Shown in pieces: positions 13,101 through 26,400 of a stretch of DNA of 64,000 nt (within the stretch, counting starts at the first letter, position 1; each line of letters starts with the position of its first letter). Under the pieces are notes generated by a model. That model saw only the letters and a list, made by a program, of their open reading frames with translations. It did no database searches and was not told where the DNA came from. The stretch comes from Anaeramoeba flamelloides (Eukaryota; Metamonada; Anaeramoebidae). The position numbers and the translations under genes are program-made. Location of the stretch: positions 9,739,001 to 9,803,000 of the forward strand of contig JANTQA010000070.1 in assembly GCA_027625915.1 (NCBI GenBank), given 5' to 3'.

Positions 13101-13864
13101 GTATCCCGATTAAAAAAAGGTGGTAAAAAAATAAAACAACAACAGCAGCAAAAACAACAACAACAACAAGAACAACAAGAACAACAAGAACAACAGCAGC
13201 AGCAGCAGCAACAGCAACAAGAAGAAGAAGAAGAAGAGCAAAAGCAGCAGCGACGACAACGATTACGACGAAAAAAAGAGATGGTAAAGAAAGGTAAAAA
13301 GAAGAGAGAGAGAAAAAAAATAGATAAAAAAGATAAAAAAGAAGAAAAAAGTGAAAGGTTAAAAAAACAGGAACAGAAAGAAGAAATAAAAATAGTGATG
13401 AAAGAAAAGGAAAGAAAAGTAGGGAAAAAACAAAAAAAAATATTTGACTTCTTTGGTAGGAAACCACAGCAAATTCAAAAAAATAAAATTATATCAAATC
13501 AACCTCAAAAAAAGAATTTTTCGAATACTGAATTATCACAAGATCTGTTTTTTAATGGGATTTCAGGTGGAATGCAAATACAAACGAACAAAACCGAAGG
13601 TTTGTCTGAACAGCCATTTGAATCAAAATCCCAATCCCATAGTTTTGATTATCAAAATAATAAAATGAATGATGAGACGGTAATTAACGTTGATTCAAAC
13701 TTTAGAAAGTTTGATAAATTGCAACTCAAAGAGGAATATGAAGAGGAAGAACCAGAGGAAGAAGAAATTGAAAAAGAAAAAGAAATTTTTGAATGGAAAA
13801 AATCAGAAGAAGAAATGTCATCTGCTGATAATAGCTCCAGTGATGAAGTGGATGAAGGGGGTGG

Positions 13865-13904
<40 letters not shown>

Positions 13905-14252
13905 AGTGATAGTGAAGAAGAAGAAGAAGAAGAAGAAACTCTCAGAACAATAACTTGCTCTCTTGAGGATGTTGTGGATCTTCAATCAGCAAAGGGATTA
14001 TTTGAATTTAGTCAAGAACTTGCCGATACTATAGGAATCAAAATTGAAATAATGAAAAATTCTAAACCATCACAAATTTCAAACCTTAACGTTTGGTCAA
14101 CAATTCTAATAATTTCTTTTATTGAAAAATTCTTTTCTCAAAAGAGAGGAGAATGGAACTTAGTTGTAAGAAAAGCTCAAAATTGGATTAAAAAAGAAAA
14201 TTCGGAAATTAATATCTTGGAAATGATCAAACATGCAAAAAAAATCATTTAA
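7170..14252 (+). CDS. VIT and vWA domain protein (VWA5A-like)
   Basis: Three exons, 7170-7335, 7530-8553 and 12320-14252, joined phase 1 then phase 2, give 1040 residues. The N-terminal VIT domain (about 10-145) shows FMFPLD, the EKQRAREIYED motif and IFTMSVGN. The vWA domain (about 278-450) has an intact metal site: Asp285, Ser287 and Ser289 of DRSGS, Thr356 of GGTN, Asp383 of LLTDGE. Next come a beta-rich region and the family signature SLKYNIISEHTSFIAV. A low-complexity insert follows (Lys-rich, polyQ/E about 670-712, poly-Asp about 913-926). The C-terminal helical domain (about 940-1040, with GEWNLVVRKAQNWI) matches the end domain of VWA5A-type proteins. Such proteins are cytosolic and probably act in metal-dependent protein binding; the partner is unknown. 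Intron 2 is 3.8 kb. Confidence 0.9.
9019..9330. repeat. Array of three hairpin modules
   Basis: Three successive foldbacks: about 9020-9095, 9135-9210 (arms TAGCTTTTCCAGAATT / AATTCTGGAAAAGCTA, with further pairing inward) and 9251-9330 (arms TTAGGTTTTCCA / TGGAAAACCTA). They are separated by short spacers rich in gcac and cacttgac. The second and third share a stem; the first belongs to the 'aataaaccgaaaatt' type also found at 19839, 20060, 30622 and 49950. Confidence 0.85.
10450..10760 (+). repeat. Dispersed repeat R3, copy 1
   Basis: Shares order and sequence of motifs with 41560-41900 (same strand) and 26255-26515 (opposite strand): 'ccaatagaaataaatat', 'tgtgaaaaaatgattt', 'ttgaaatttc', 'caaatccttt' and 'actttgactgga'. 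No coding content and no clear terminal repeat found. Confidence 0.65.
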
Positions 14253-14919
14253 TTATATTAAAATTCCATATTTTTTTTATTTTCTTTATTCTTTTTTGAG
14301 ATCTTAACAATAAAAACTATTTTTTTTTCTAAATGTTTTTATTTTTTATCTTCTTAAAATCCTGCAAAATTTTCACAATCGTTTATAGTTATTAAAAATA
14401 ACTTTTATTCTAATAATTTTAGCTCAATAATAAGGTATTTCCAAAAAATACGTGGAATTTTTTTTTTATATTTCATAAAAAATGATCTTTGTTAGTGGAG
14501 GTATTCGTTAATTGTCAATACCAAATTAAGTTTAATATTAATACCCATTGAATCAATTACTCTGGTATTTATTTTAAAATAAGTTCATTGAAATATTTCC
14601 CAAATAAAAAATTAAAAAAAAAAAATAGAACTTTTTTTGGTGAAAACAATCGTATGACCAATTTCAATAAAAAACTGGAAATATGGAAAGGGTACAAATG
14701 ATTTTTTAAACAATCAAAAGTAGTTATATGTTTTTCGTTCTATTGGTAAATTTTGTTGATGGTAAACAAGTTATGATAACGATTTTTGAGATTAAAAAGA
14801 AAATAATAAACAGTACATTTCGCCCCGAAAAAAAATTATCAGATAAAATCAGGATCAGAAAATTTTAATATCTTTTGACTATGTAATACAAATACTATGA
14901 AAAAAAATTGAATTTTTTT
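14253..14919. other. Spacer between the vWA gene and LINE remnants
   Basis: AT-rich sequence after the vWA stop codon. I see no gene or clear repeat. Confidence 0.5.
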
Positions 14920-15760
14920 TTTTTTATTGATGAGGAAGTGTAAATTCAACTCTAAGTGTCCTTTTACTTAAATTCCCTTTCAGAAATTTAAGCGTAAAAT
15001 CATAGATTCTACGATTATTAATTAATGAAAATAATTTCAAACTGTCTTGACTTAAAATTATTTCATTAAGATTTATTTCTTTTTATTTTTTTTTGAAAAA
15101 ATAATCTATTTTTTTCATAGGAAGGGCATAGCCACAAAAAGTGATCAATATTTTCTATTATCTCTTTAAGTTCATTTTTTAAACATGAAGGGCAAAATTT
15201 ATTTGAGTTTTTATTGATTATATAAAAGTATCTATTTTAAGCAGTTAGTAAATGTTATGAATTTTAGAATTGTTGAGCTTTATGGATAAATTGGTTATTT
15301 TTCGATTAATACATATTTTTTTTTGGTTTTTAATTATTTAAAAATATTATTGTACATTCCAACTGGTAGAATTCAACAATTCATTATAATTATAATTCCA
15401 AATTTCGTTTATAACAATTTTCTAAATAATTTGAATTCCAATTAATTTTATTGTTAATTGTTTGGTTAAATTTTATAATTTTATTCAGATTAGGCAGAGA
15501 TAATTTTTTTAATTTATTTTTGTTTTTAAATTTCTTTTTATTAATTGAAATTACCAAAATTTCGAATTTAAATTAGGTTTTATAGATAAGTACTGGTGTA
15601 TTTTGGTTTATTTTGCTAATTTCGGTAATAAATGAGTTAATACAGGAATTTAAATAATTTAGGGTTGCAATTTTATAGTTATATATTTCTAAACCATATT
15701 TTAATTGACTTAATATAAAATATTTAAATAATCTAATTTTAAAATTATTTATTAATTTTT
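14920..15760 (-). mobile_element. LINE 3' fragment A (zinc knuckle and C-terminus)
   Basis: Minus strand reads NKFCPSCLKNELKEIIENI then DHFLWLCPSYEK, a C-x2-C..H..C zinc-binding region like that at the C-terminus of many non-LTR retrotransposon reverse transcriptases. It ends with NNRRIYDFTLKFLKG and a final 'acacttcctc' tail near 14930. In-frame stops between these pieces show it is dead. No reverse transcriptase core remains in this copy. It abuts the 3' end of a second copy at about 15760. Confidence 0.75.
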
Positions 15761-17160
15761 ATTTTTTTGATGGAAGAAGTGTAAATTATTCTCTAGATGT
15801 CCTTTAACTTAAATTTCCACAAAGGTAATTTAAGAGTAAAATCGTTGACTTCACGATTGATCAAGGGAAAGACACACCAAATTTTTTTTATGTTTAAAAA
15901 GTAAAAGGAAAAAATTGAAAACAAAAAAAGACAAAAAAAAAAAAAGGAAAAAAGAAATTTAAAAAGGGTTTATAAGAATCAATTGGTAAAAAATCGAAAA
16001 AAAAAAAATCAATGCTATCTTTAATTAAGGACCCCCAAAATCACAACAGCGATACTTTTCGTTGGTTTAATAATTTGATAATTGATCATGAATGTTCACT
16101 TGGGGATCGTTGTTTAAGTTGTTGTAATTTCTTTTTTTTTTTGATCATATTTGCTTTATACCTTTGGTCATTTTTAGCATTTGCCTTTCTGCTTTTATTT
16201 TCAAGTTACTCATACTTTCATGTTTCAGTTTCACAGTATTAGCAAGTAACCACTTGATCTTTTTCCATTGTAACTCTACTTTCCAATATAAAGAAGATTC
16301 AGCCAGGGAAAAAATGGAAAAAAATCAAAATTATTTATGAATAAATTATTATCAAATAATTGTTTAGAATTGTTATAAGTTTCTTTTGCCCTTTTCAGAT
16401 TATATATTAAATGTGAAATTTTTTCTAAAATAAATACACAAATATTTAATCTTTGATAAATATTGTGATATTTCTGTTTTGTCTTTGTTAGGTTTTAATC
16501 CAAATTGAATAATTATTTTTATTATATTAAATTTAATTTTTCATTTATTTGATTTATATTTCCTTTTATAATTAAGATTAAATCATCTGCAAACATTTGA
16601 CAGTGGTTTGTTAATGGTATTATTTTTAATAAAAGAAAGTGTGAAATAAGAGCAAATATGATAGGTGACAAAGAGTCAAAAAATTGAATTATATTCAAGA
16701 ATCAATAAATAGTAAAAACAATTTTCGATATTTAAATGTATTTTTTTTGAAGATTGGGCTTTATAAAGATATTTTAAAATAAATTTTCCAGGCTTTTTTG
16801 GTAAAATCTTAGTCTTTAAAAGTTCTTAAAAAATTATATTATATTGATATATCATTATTTAGAATTTTTTTCTTTAAATTTATAAATATCTCTATTGTGA
16901 CAATTAATATATTTTTAATTATCTAATTGATCAAATTCTCTATTTTTCAAAATAGTTAATTCTATTATAAAATATTTACCATTGTTTAGGTGAACTAAGA
17001 AACCAGAATAAAACCAAGATTTCAAAATTCAGGAAAAAAGATAATCAGGTGAAATTTTATCCCATTTAAATTTCAAATACCATTAAGTCTGCTTATTGTT
17101 ATCTAATAAAGATTTTAGTTTAACAAATGTGCTCACCCAATGGATTTTTGTGTTTTATTT
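15760..17160 (-). mobile_element. LINE fragment B with remnant reverse transcriptase
   Basis: The 3' tail (15770-15870) matches the other LINE ends. Upstream on the minus strand come AESSLYWKVELQWKKIKWLL (about 16300), then FGLKPNKDKTEI (about 16480), then QMFADDLILIIKG (about 16590) with DSLSPIIFALISH before it. FADD is the catalytic box of reverse transcriptases, and LSPIIF is the motif before it. Several stops and frame changes make it non-functional. The left limit is clear; the right limit near 17160 is a guess. The plus-strand open frame at 16012-16242 is antisense to this element. Confidence 0.75.
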
Positions 17161-17342
17161 CATCAAGACAAACAAATTTTCTTGATTTTGTTTTTAATTT
17201 TTCAAAAGAAAAAAAGAATTAGGTTTTGTTTTTGCTCATAGATTTATGTTCTTTGTACGAATTCAAGCATTGTAGACTTTCTAACAAACCTTTATTTTTT
17301 TTAAAAAAAAGAATAAGTAAAGCTTATTACTAAAATACTTGA

Positions 17343-17892
17343 TTACTTCAAGTGTTGTTTCTTGTTTTTTGTTTCAACAAAAAAGATTTTTTTTTTTATG
17401 AAAGGATCGAAAAATTGTGTTCTTAATGTGCCATTAAAGATTTTCTTGAATTTCAAAATTTGTTTATTCATCAAGTATCTGTAGAAAAATGAAAAGGTTT
17501 TTGTTTTCTTTTCCTTTTCTTTTTCTTTGTCTTTTTCTTTTTTTGAAGGGATATTCAGAAAAAAAGTTTTTTGTTTTTTTTTTTTTTCTTCTTTATTTTT
17601 GTTTTTCTTCTGTCTTTTTAAGAAAACAATAAAGAAAAGAACAAACGAGATCAAATAATGCAATTAAGTTGCTATTTTGGTTTAATTACACTCATTTGTG
17701 GAATTCCTTTTTTCGTATTTGTTGAGCTTGGAATTCAAAATTTTCCGAGACTATTTCTATTTGGTATTGGATTAGAGATCCATTATTCAAAGAGACAACC
17801 AAATTATTATTCCATGTTCCAATTGATTCTACTTTTCCGATATTTTTAAGAACAAGTGAATATTCAAATGCACGATGAGTTTCCATTCCCAA
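17343..17892 (-). pseudogene. N-terminal fragment like Vps39/TGFBRAP (CNH domain), truncated
   Basis: An open frame from 17892 to 17692 starts AFEYSLVLKNIGKVESIG and continues TWNNNLVVSLNNGSLIQY. It resembles the first strands of the CNH propeller of Vps39 (human: AFEPVPILEKLPLQ.. WLLVGTKQGHLLLY). Vps39 is a subunit of the HOPS tether that drives fusion with vacuoles or lysosomes. It ends at TGA after 66 residues, where family members continue for several hundred more, and I could not find a donor that rescues it. A Lys-rich open frame (17343-17663) follows but has no CNH motif. LINE sequence lies just beyond, so the rest of the gene may have been lost. It could instead be a short unrelated gene. 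Confidence 0.45.
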
Positions 17893-18450
17893 AAATATTT
17901 GTCAAAAAAATTTGATAAAGTAAAAAAATAAAAAAACAATTACAGAACCAAAGAATGTTTGATTTTGACAACCTAAATTGACAAAAATATCAAAAACCTT
18001 TTCTGTGAATATTGGTGTTGTGAATTTGGAAAGTTGATCTTGAAAAAAAAAAGTTTTTGACAGAAAGATCTTCTTGTTAAAAATCTTTTGTGAAAAAATC
18101 GTAATGAAAAATGAAACAAATTGTTAAACTTGTAAAAATAAACAAACTATTCTCCAATAAGTTAAAGAATACAAAATTAGAATCACATTGATTGCATTTC
18201 AATTTTTTTAAAGACAATTTGCTATTTTCCATTTAACAAGAGTCTCTTATTAAATTTCTAGGATAGACAATCACAAATAATGTGATAATTTGTTTGAACG
18301 AATCAAGATTTTGAAATAAAAACTTTTGGAAAAGAAAAGTAAAAAGCCTAAAGTATAACGAGGCTTTAGATCTCCTGATCGAGTCAAAAATTAAATTCTG
18401 GAAAGTACCTTATCAAAAAATTTTTTTAATTTTTTATTTTTTTCTTTTTT
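17893..18450. other. Divergent spacer upstream of the RCC1-BTB gene
   Basis: AT-rich sequence between the CNH-like fragment (minus) and the RCC1-BTB start (plus). A pyrimidine-rich stretch directly precedes the ATG at 18451. No recognisable promoter element. Confidence 0.5.
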
Positions 18451-21400
18451 ATGAGTTTTTCTTATTCTTGTGGACAAAATTCTTGTGGAGAATTAGCAAC
18501 AAAAAGAAAAGGAGATCGGGTTATATTAACACCACTGAAAGACTATGTGTTTAAGCAAATAAGATCAATTGGATCCGGATATGAGTTTTCTGTCGTTGTT
18601 GATAAAAATGGTAAAATCAAGGGTTATGGCAAAGCATCAGGATTAAAATTGAATAAAACAGTAAAAAAAGTTGTTTCTGGGTTTACAGGAATTGCTTTAG
18701 TCACTGTCGAAGATGAGGTATATTATAAAAACAAACTCGAGGACGAATTTATGCTTTTACCAAAGCCTAATGAAACTTCTGTTGTTTCAATTGTGCATGG
18801 GTTAAAAACTTTTTTTATTCTCTATTCAAACGGAGATCTTTATGAGAATAGTGACAAAATCCATTCAAATGTTTCGGTGGTCTTTAGTGGGAATTATGCT
18901 TCAAATTATTTCTTTATCAATAACCAAGGCAAATTATATGCCTCTGGGAAAAATACAAATGGGCAATTAGGAATTGGAAAAATTTCACAAAATTCAAATA
19001 CAATCGAATTAAAACAATTTAAAAATCAACAAATAATCCATATCGCATGTGGATATGAACACAGTTGTATGATTTTACAAGAAAATGGAATTGGACAAGT
19101 ATATGGTGTTGGTAAAAACGAATACAATGGAATTGGAGGAACTGGAAATTCAACCAAATTCCAAAAAATAGTTGCATTAAAAGATTATGATGCAATTTTT
19201 GTTGATATTGGTTGCTTTCATACCGTTGTCCAGATGAAAGACTACTCAACTTGGGGATGGGGAAATAATATTTATGGTAATAAATACCTTTTTCTTTTTT
19301 CTTTTCTTATTTTATTATTTTTTTTCTTTTATTATTTTTTTTAAAAAGCACTCCAAAACCTAAAATTGATTAGAAGACAACTGGATCTTTATTTTTGTCT
19401 GAGAATCCCTTGTCAAATTATTTTAAAAAGAACCAAAAAAAAACCACTTGGACTATTCATGTATTATTTACTAATATGAAAAAAATAAAATGGAAAATTC
19501 CAAGTTAGACAAAACTATTACCCCAATTACCATTTCCTCCTGTTAATAAACGAATTCATTCGCAATATAATCAACATTAAATTATTTAAAAATCTTGAGG
19601 TTGTTGTATTTATTGTTGTTAATAGGTGTACGATTTTTAAAAGTCTCTAGTTGAGAAAAAAAAGGTCTATTTTGGGGTAAATATTTTTAAATGGATGTGG
19701 CAATGAATTTTCGTAAAATTCAACTTTGTGATATTTTTTTGAATAGCTAATAACTAATAGTTTTGAAAACACTCTACTTATCATCAAAAAAAGTCAATTT
19801 ATGAAAAAAAAATAACTGATGATAAATATTCCGTGTCATAGGTTTTTTTTACTTTCTGGAATAAACCGAAAATTTCTGAAATTTTCTTTTTATTTCAAAA
19901 ATTAAGAAAAAACCTAAGGGAAGTGTCCGTAGAGTGCCTAGCTTTTTTTTTGATTTGAGAAATTAAAAGAAAATTTTTGAAATTTTCTTTTTATATCTCA
20001 AATCAAAAAAAATCTAATGGCGCTTTTCTTGAGGTTTTCTATTTTATCTGTTAAGTGTTCTAGGCTTTTTTTACTTTAGAAATAAACCGAAAATTTATTA
20101 AAATTTTCTGTTTATTTCTAAAGTAAAAAAAACCTAGAACACTTCACAAATAAATAGAAAACTCAAAAAAACCTAACAAAAATCAATAGATTTTCCAAAT
20201 AAAATAGAAAACCTCAAAAAAACCTAGAAGACATGACAAATAAAATAGAACCCCCCCCAAGAAAACTTAGACACTCTGCGGCACTCTACAACACTTCTCA
20301 AACTTCCCCAATTGTAAAAAATAATTTTGATACTTTTTTTTTATTAGTTTTTTCTCAAAAATAATAATAAATCCAGAAATTTTATAAAAAAAAAAAGACA
20401 AATCGAAAATAAATCCTTTTTCTTTAAATCAAATGAATTCATTCATTTTTCATAATTACTGAAAAATTCAAAATAAATTATCTTTCAAAAATTGTGACTC
20501 TGCTGAAATAATAAATTGAAAAAAAAAAATATCTTTAGTATTCAAGAGAAACTAATTATAAAATCTTATTAATAATTCGCCTTTAAGTCATTCTAGACAT
20601 AAAAACCTGATATTTTAAAAATTAAAAAAAATAAAATCAAAAACTAAAAAAAAAGTAAAATCATTAATTTTTGAAATGAGTATTTCGGATTTTTTATTAC
20701 TGAACTTTCAACGAAAACAGGCGAACAAGAAGATTTTTTGATTCTCAATATATTCAATTTAATATCTCTATTTTCACATTTTTTTAATGATTATTTCTCT
20801 TTTCGAAGATCTTTTTTTTTCCACTCGACTTAATCAAAAGAAAATAATCAAAAAAAAAAAAAAGAAAAGAAAAAAAAATTTTTTTTTACAAAATTAACAA
20901 ATAAATTAGAATAAAAAAAAATTTTAATTAATAACAAACAAAATCTCAATTATTTAACATAATTCAATTTTTACAAAATATTAATCAAAAAAACTTTTAA
21001 AAAATAAATACATGATTATTTTTTTAATCAAAAATATTAATACAAATAGGCCAATTGGGAATAGGAGCAAAGAATGAACATAAAAAACCAATCCCGATCC
21101 ACACAAGAAGGTTTCCTGGGAACGATCCACGTTTTATTCACTGTGGTCCATTTAATACATTTGTTTATAGTATTTCTTCAATGTTACAAAAAAAACCGAA
21201 GAAAAAAAGCAAGCAATCAAAGACGGAATTATTGGACAATAATCAAACGGACAATATAATAACAAAAGATAAAACCTTTTGTTATTGCTGTGGGCAAAAT
21301 GAAAAGGGCGAATTAGGTTCAATAGAAAAGAAAAAACAAACCTCGCTGATCCAAGTAATGGAGTTTGAAGGAGTTATGATCCAATCAATTGCATCTGGCT

Positions 21401-23414
21401 ATCAAAGAACATTAATTGTTGATACTAAGGGCAAAGTCACTGGTTATGGTGATTTTTCCGAATTAAAATTTACGAAGAAAGTAAAAAAAGTTGTAATCGG
21501 CTTCCAGCCCTGTGCTCTTCTTACTTATGACAATGAAATTTATATTTCTGAAAAGGGAGAAAATCCAATTCTTCTATCCAAACCTAGTGGCAAATCTGTG
21601 ATTTCAATGGTTCCTGGAATCTTATCTATTTATATTCTATATTCAAATGGTGATCTTTATGAAAATAGTAGTAAAATCCATTCAAATGTTACAAAAGTAT
21701 TTAGTGGGAATTATGCTTCAAATTATTTTTTTATCAATAATGAAGGCAGCTTGTATGCCTGTGGAAAAAATGCAAATGGACAATTAGGAATTGGAAAAAT
21801 TTCACAAAATTCAAATACAATTGAATTAAAACAATTTAAAAATCAACAAATAATCCATATCGCATGTGGATATGAACACAGTTGTATGATTTTACAAGAA
21901 AATGGAATTGGACAAGTATATGGAGTTGGTAAAAACGAATACAATGGAATTGGAGGAACTGGAAATTCAACCAAATTCCAAAAAATAGTTGCATTAAAAG
22001 ATTATGATGCAATTTTTGTTGGCATTGGTTGCTTTCATACAATTGTCCAAATGAAAGACAATTCAGTTTGGGGATGGGGAAATAATGCTTATGGTAATAT
22101 ATATATATTTTTCTTTTTTCTTTTATATTTTCTGTTCTTTTTCTATTATTTTTTTTTAATTATTTTTTTTCTTTTATTATTTTTTTAAAAAACCACTTGA
22201 AAACCTAAAATTGATGAGAAGACAATTGAATCTTTATTTTTGTCTGAGAATACCTTGCCAAAATATTTCAAATACAAAAAAAATTTAATTTTTCATTATG
22301 CTTCAAATTTACTTTCCACACAATTTTTTTACTTTTTTTTTTTAAAATTTGAATAAATATGTTTATATAAATCTTCTTTAAAACTGCAATGAAGATTTTT
22401 AAAGAAAGTTATTACCAACTTTATAAAAGCATTTTATTGTAAATTACTATTTTGGCTTTTCTTTTAAAATAAAACTAAAAAATTCAGAACTGTATTGAAT
22501 ATAACAACAATCAACTTGATAATTAACGATAAAAAATGAATAAAGTTTAATTCAAAGCAATCGAAAAAAAAATGGATCAAAAAGTAAATTATTTTTATTT
22601 TTCTACTCTCAAGACTGCTTTAAGGGTCGAGTCATTTACCGTGCATTTGCTCCATACCCAATGAGTGACTTGGAACCAAAAAAGGGTATTGTGAAATCTC
22701 CCTTCTTTTGATTGAAAAAATTCAAATAACAAAAAAGAAATTTTGAGGATCTTTATTGGCAAAAAATTCAATTAACAAAAAAAAAAAGTCCAAAAAATTA
22801 AATTTTTAAAAAAATTACTTATTTCTTTTTTTAAATTTCCCAAAGGGTTAAATTTCTTCAATTTTGAACAAATTATTTTCTTTAAGAACAAAATCAATTT
22901 AATTTGATTTAATCTTATTTGTGGTTATTTTGTAACTCTCTATATTTGATAAAGTCAGGATTTTGTAACATTCTTGAGAAAAAAATAACTCATTTAAGAA
23001 AAGGAAAAAAAAGAAAAACAAAAATCTTTAAGATCTCAAAAATCGCCAAAAATCACCAAAAATCGAAACTCCAAAACTAACATAGTTGTTTTCAAAATTA
23101 GATATTCTAACCATTATAATTGGAAATTGGGTGTCGTTCTTTGGCGCTTTTTTCTAAAAATATCCTCTTTTTTGATTGTTGATTTTTGGAGATTGATAGC
23201 ACTTCATAGGTTGGATAGTTTTTGATTGTTATTAGGTACTCATTAAAATTACAAAATTTTTTTCATCCATTTCAGAAAATTATTTTTAACCGTAAGGAGT
23301 AGATCATTAATAAAATTCAATCAAACAACTGAATAAAAAATAAGCGTCATCAAATAATATGAATTTCCATTTTTTTAACTTTTTGTTTATTCTTATTAAT
23401 GTTTGTATTCAATA

Positions 23415-23447
<33 letters not shown>

Positions 23448-26400
23448 CCTTATTTACTGAATTTACTTTGTATAGGACAACTTGGCAAATTAAAAATATC
23501 TGGTATTGAGCACCCACGATTATTAAATTTATCACCTTTAAGCCAAAATGAGTCAAAAACAATTCATTGTGGATGTTTTAATACGTTTGTTGCAAGTGTG
23601 AAACCATTTTTTAATGATGATTCAATTACAGAAGAATATGAACTAGAAATTCAAACAAAAAAAAAGGAAATTAAAAAGAAAAATCAAGGCTTAATTCAAA
23701 ACAAAAAGAAAAAAAAAAAGAAAAAGGAAACACAAAAAGAAAAGAAAAAAAAAAAGAAAATTATTTTTTCCTATTCCTGTGGACAAAATTCTTGTGGAGA
23801 ATTAGCAACTAATAAAAAAGGAGATCAATTTAATTTTACACCACTTAACGATTACGCATCCAAGCAAATTAGATCAATTGCATCTGGTTTTGAAAGGACA
23901 TTAATTGTTGATAAAAAGGGCAAAGTAACTGGTTATGGTGAATTTTCAAATTTGACATTGAATAAAAAAGTTAAAAAAGTTGTTTCTGGCTTCCATCCTT
24001 GTGCCTTTCTTACTTTTGACGATGAAGTTTATTTATCCAAAAAGGGAGACAACACAATTCTTTTACCAAAGCCTAGTGGCACTTCTGTGGTTTCAATGGC
24101 ACCTGGGATCTTTACTATTTATATTCTATATTCAAATGGTGATCTTTATGAAAAAAGTAACAAAATCCATTCAAATGTCACAAAAGTGTTTAGTGGGAAT
24201 TATGCTTCAAATTATTTTTTTATCAACAACGAAGGCTGTTTATATGCTTCTGGGAAAAATAAATATGGACAATTAGGAATTGGTACAATTTCTTCATCTT
24301 CACCAAAATCTCAAGTTTTGGATATAAATGGGCGCGATGTAATTCAAATTTCCTGTGGATTTAAACATACAACAATAATTGTAAAAGACAAATACGGAAT
24401 TGGACAAGTTTATGGCGTTGGTAATAATGAATACAATGGAATTGGAGGAACCAAAAATTCAACTAGATTTCAAATAATTAAAGAATTGATTGGAAAAGAT
24501 GCAATTTTTGTTGACAATGGTTGCTTTCATACGATTGTCCAAATGAAAGATAATTCAATTTGGGGATGGGGAAATAATGCTTATGGTAATAAATTTATTT
24601 TTCTTTTCTTATTTAAAAATTTTTCGGTTTTATTTTTTCAATTTTGGCTGTTTTTTCCAATATATCCCTTAGCACCCCGTATTGACCTAAATTTCATCAA
24701 GTTTAAAATAACAGATTTAAAATGATATTGATGTGGTAATAAACTATTTTTCAGTCAAAGAGGCCCAGTTGTAATGGGTGAAATAAACTATCATTCAAAA
24801 TCATTGGCCCATCAAAAATCAAAATTTAAAGAAAAATATTTTTAATATTTGAAGTTATCTATTATAATATCAAAATTTTTATTTTAGTATTTGGTTCACT
24901 ACTCCAGGGGTATTTGATTTTCTTCAAAAAATAAAATAAAAAAAGTTAAAAAAAAATTTTAAAAAAAATTGGGACATTTATTTTGAATGAAGTATTACAT
25001 GAAAAAAATTTTTTTAAAAATTAATAAAACCCATTTATCGATTCTCCTTCCCTTTGAATAACTAAATCTAATCTCTTTGTCATATTTGAAACCAATTTTT
25101 CCATTAATTCATCTGTTACTTCTTTCCAAATTTTTTTCAATTTTTTGATAAATTCTTTCTTATTTTTTGGTCTATCAATTGGAAATCTTTTATCCATTAT
25201 TCCCCAAAGATTTTCAATGGGATTTAAATCGGGACTATTTGGTGGCCATGGATGCAAAACATTGCATCTGTATCTTAAGTAACTCATTGTTATTTTTGAC
25301 GTGTGTGGTCTTGCGCCATCTTGTTAAAATATCCAACAGAATTCCCCAAATTTTTCATTTGCCTTTTTGATGATTTTCGACTTTTTGAGAATTTCTTTGA
25401 TATAAATGTGAGTATTAATACTCCCATTAATATCAATTAAATGAGATTTAAAATCAACTCCAAAAGCACCCCAAATTAAAACCTTTTCATCATAATGTTT
25501 TTTTTCTTGAAAGACAGATTCTTTTTTATTTAAAAATAAGTTAGAAAGGATTAAAAAAAAAAAAAAAAAAAATTACCTGATTTTTCATTTGACATTCTCC
25601 AAATTTTTCTTGTTTGTGAGTTTATATAAAACCAGGACTCATCAGAAAATATTACCCGATTCCAATTTGTTTTAGTTGATTCCATGTCTAAAGCAAATAA
25701 AATTCTTTTTGCTTTTTGCAGTTCAGTTAAAAATTGGCGGATGCGAGGTGGTTTATAGTCAAATTTCAAAGATTTTCTTATTCGGTAGATGGTTGATTCA
25801 GAACAGTGTTCATTTGGGAATCTTTCTTGAGCAATTTTTGATAATTGCTTGCTACTCAGTGACCTGTTATTTTGTGTGGCATTTTTAACAAATTCCGATA
25901 ATTGTATTGAAAAACTCTTTTTCTTTTTCTTTTTATTATGCAATCTTTTTTCATTACTCCAGTTTTCAATCCAGTATCGAACCTTTCTTCGACTAATATT
26001 CAGTCTCATTGCGATATTGCGCTGAGAATAACCCTGTTTATTTAACAGAACAATGTTCAATCTTATTTCAGGTTCTGGATAATTTTGATTTTCATTTTCC
26101 ATTTTAACAAAATACTGAAAGAAAAAATAAAAAGAGAAAAAATGATTTGTAACAAATTTTAATTATTAGAGGAAACACTTCTAACAATACAAATACAATT
26201 CAAAATTGAAATATAAGGTGGGCCATTTATTTTGAATTTTAGTTTACATGTGTTCAAAGGATTTGCATAGATATTAGAAGAAAAAATTTATTTTTGAAAT
26301 TTTCAAAATTGAAATCATTTTTTCACATTTTTGTTTTTTTTTTTCAATTTTTTTTTTAAAATGTAATTCAGTTGCAAAATTTTTTTTTATTGCAAGATCA

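Noticed and set aside
13090-13467. Hydrophobic open frame opposite the polyQ/poly-Lys tract
   Set aside because: Antisense of the low-complexity part of the vWA exon; the Leu/Val/Phe composition follows from that.
16012-16242. Plus-strand gene of 76 residues
   Set aside because: It overlaps LINE fragment B, which reads as protein on the minus strand, and a degraded copy recurs at 62626.
18351-18420. Possible tRNA (cctgatcgagtc)
   Set aside because: No complete cloverleaf could be built around the T-arm-like stretch. I found no convincing tRNA or rRNA anywhere in the window.
19019-19249. Conserved minus-strand frames at 19019, 21836 and 28865
   Set aside because: They are alike only because the sense RCC1 segments are nearly identical.
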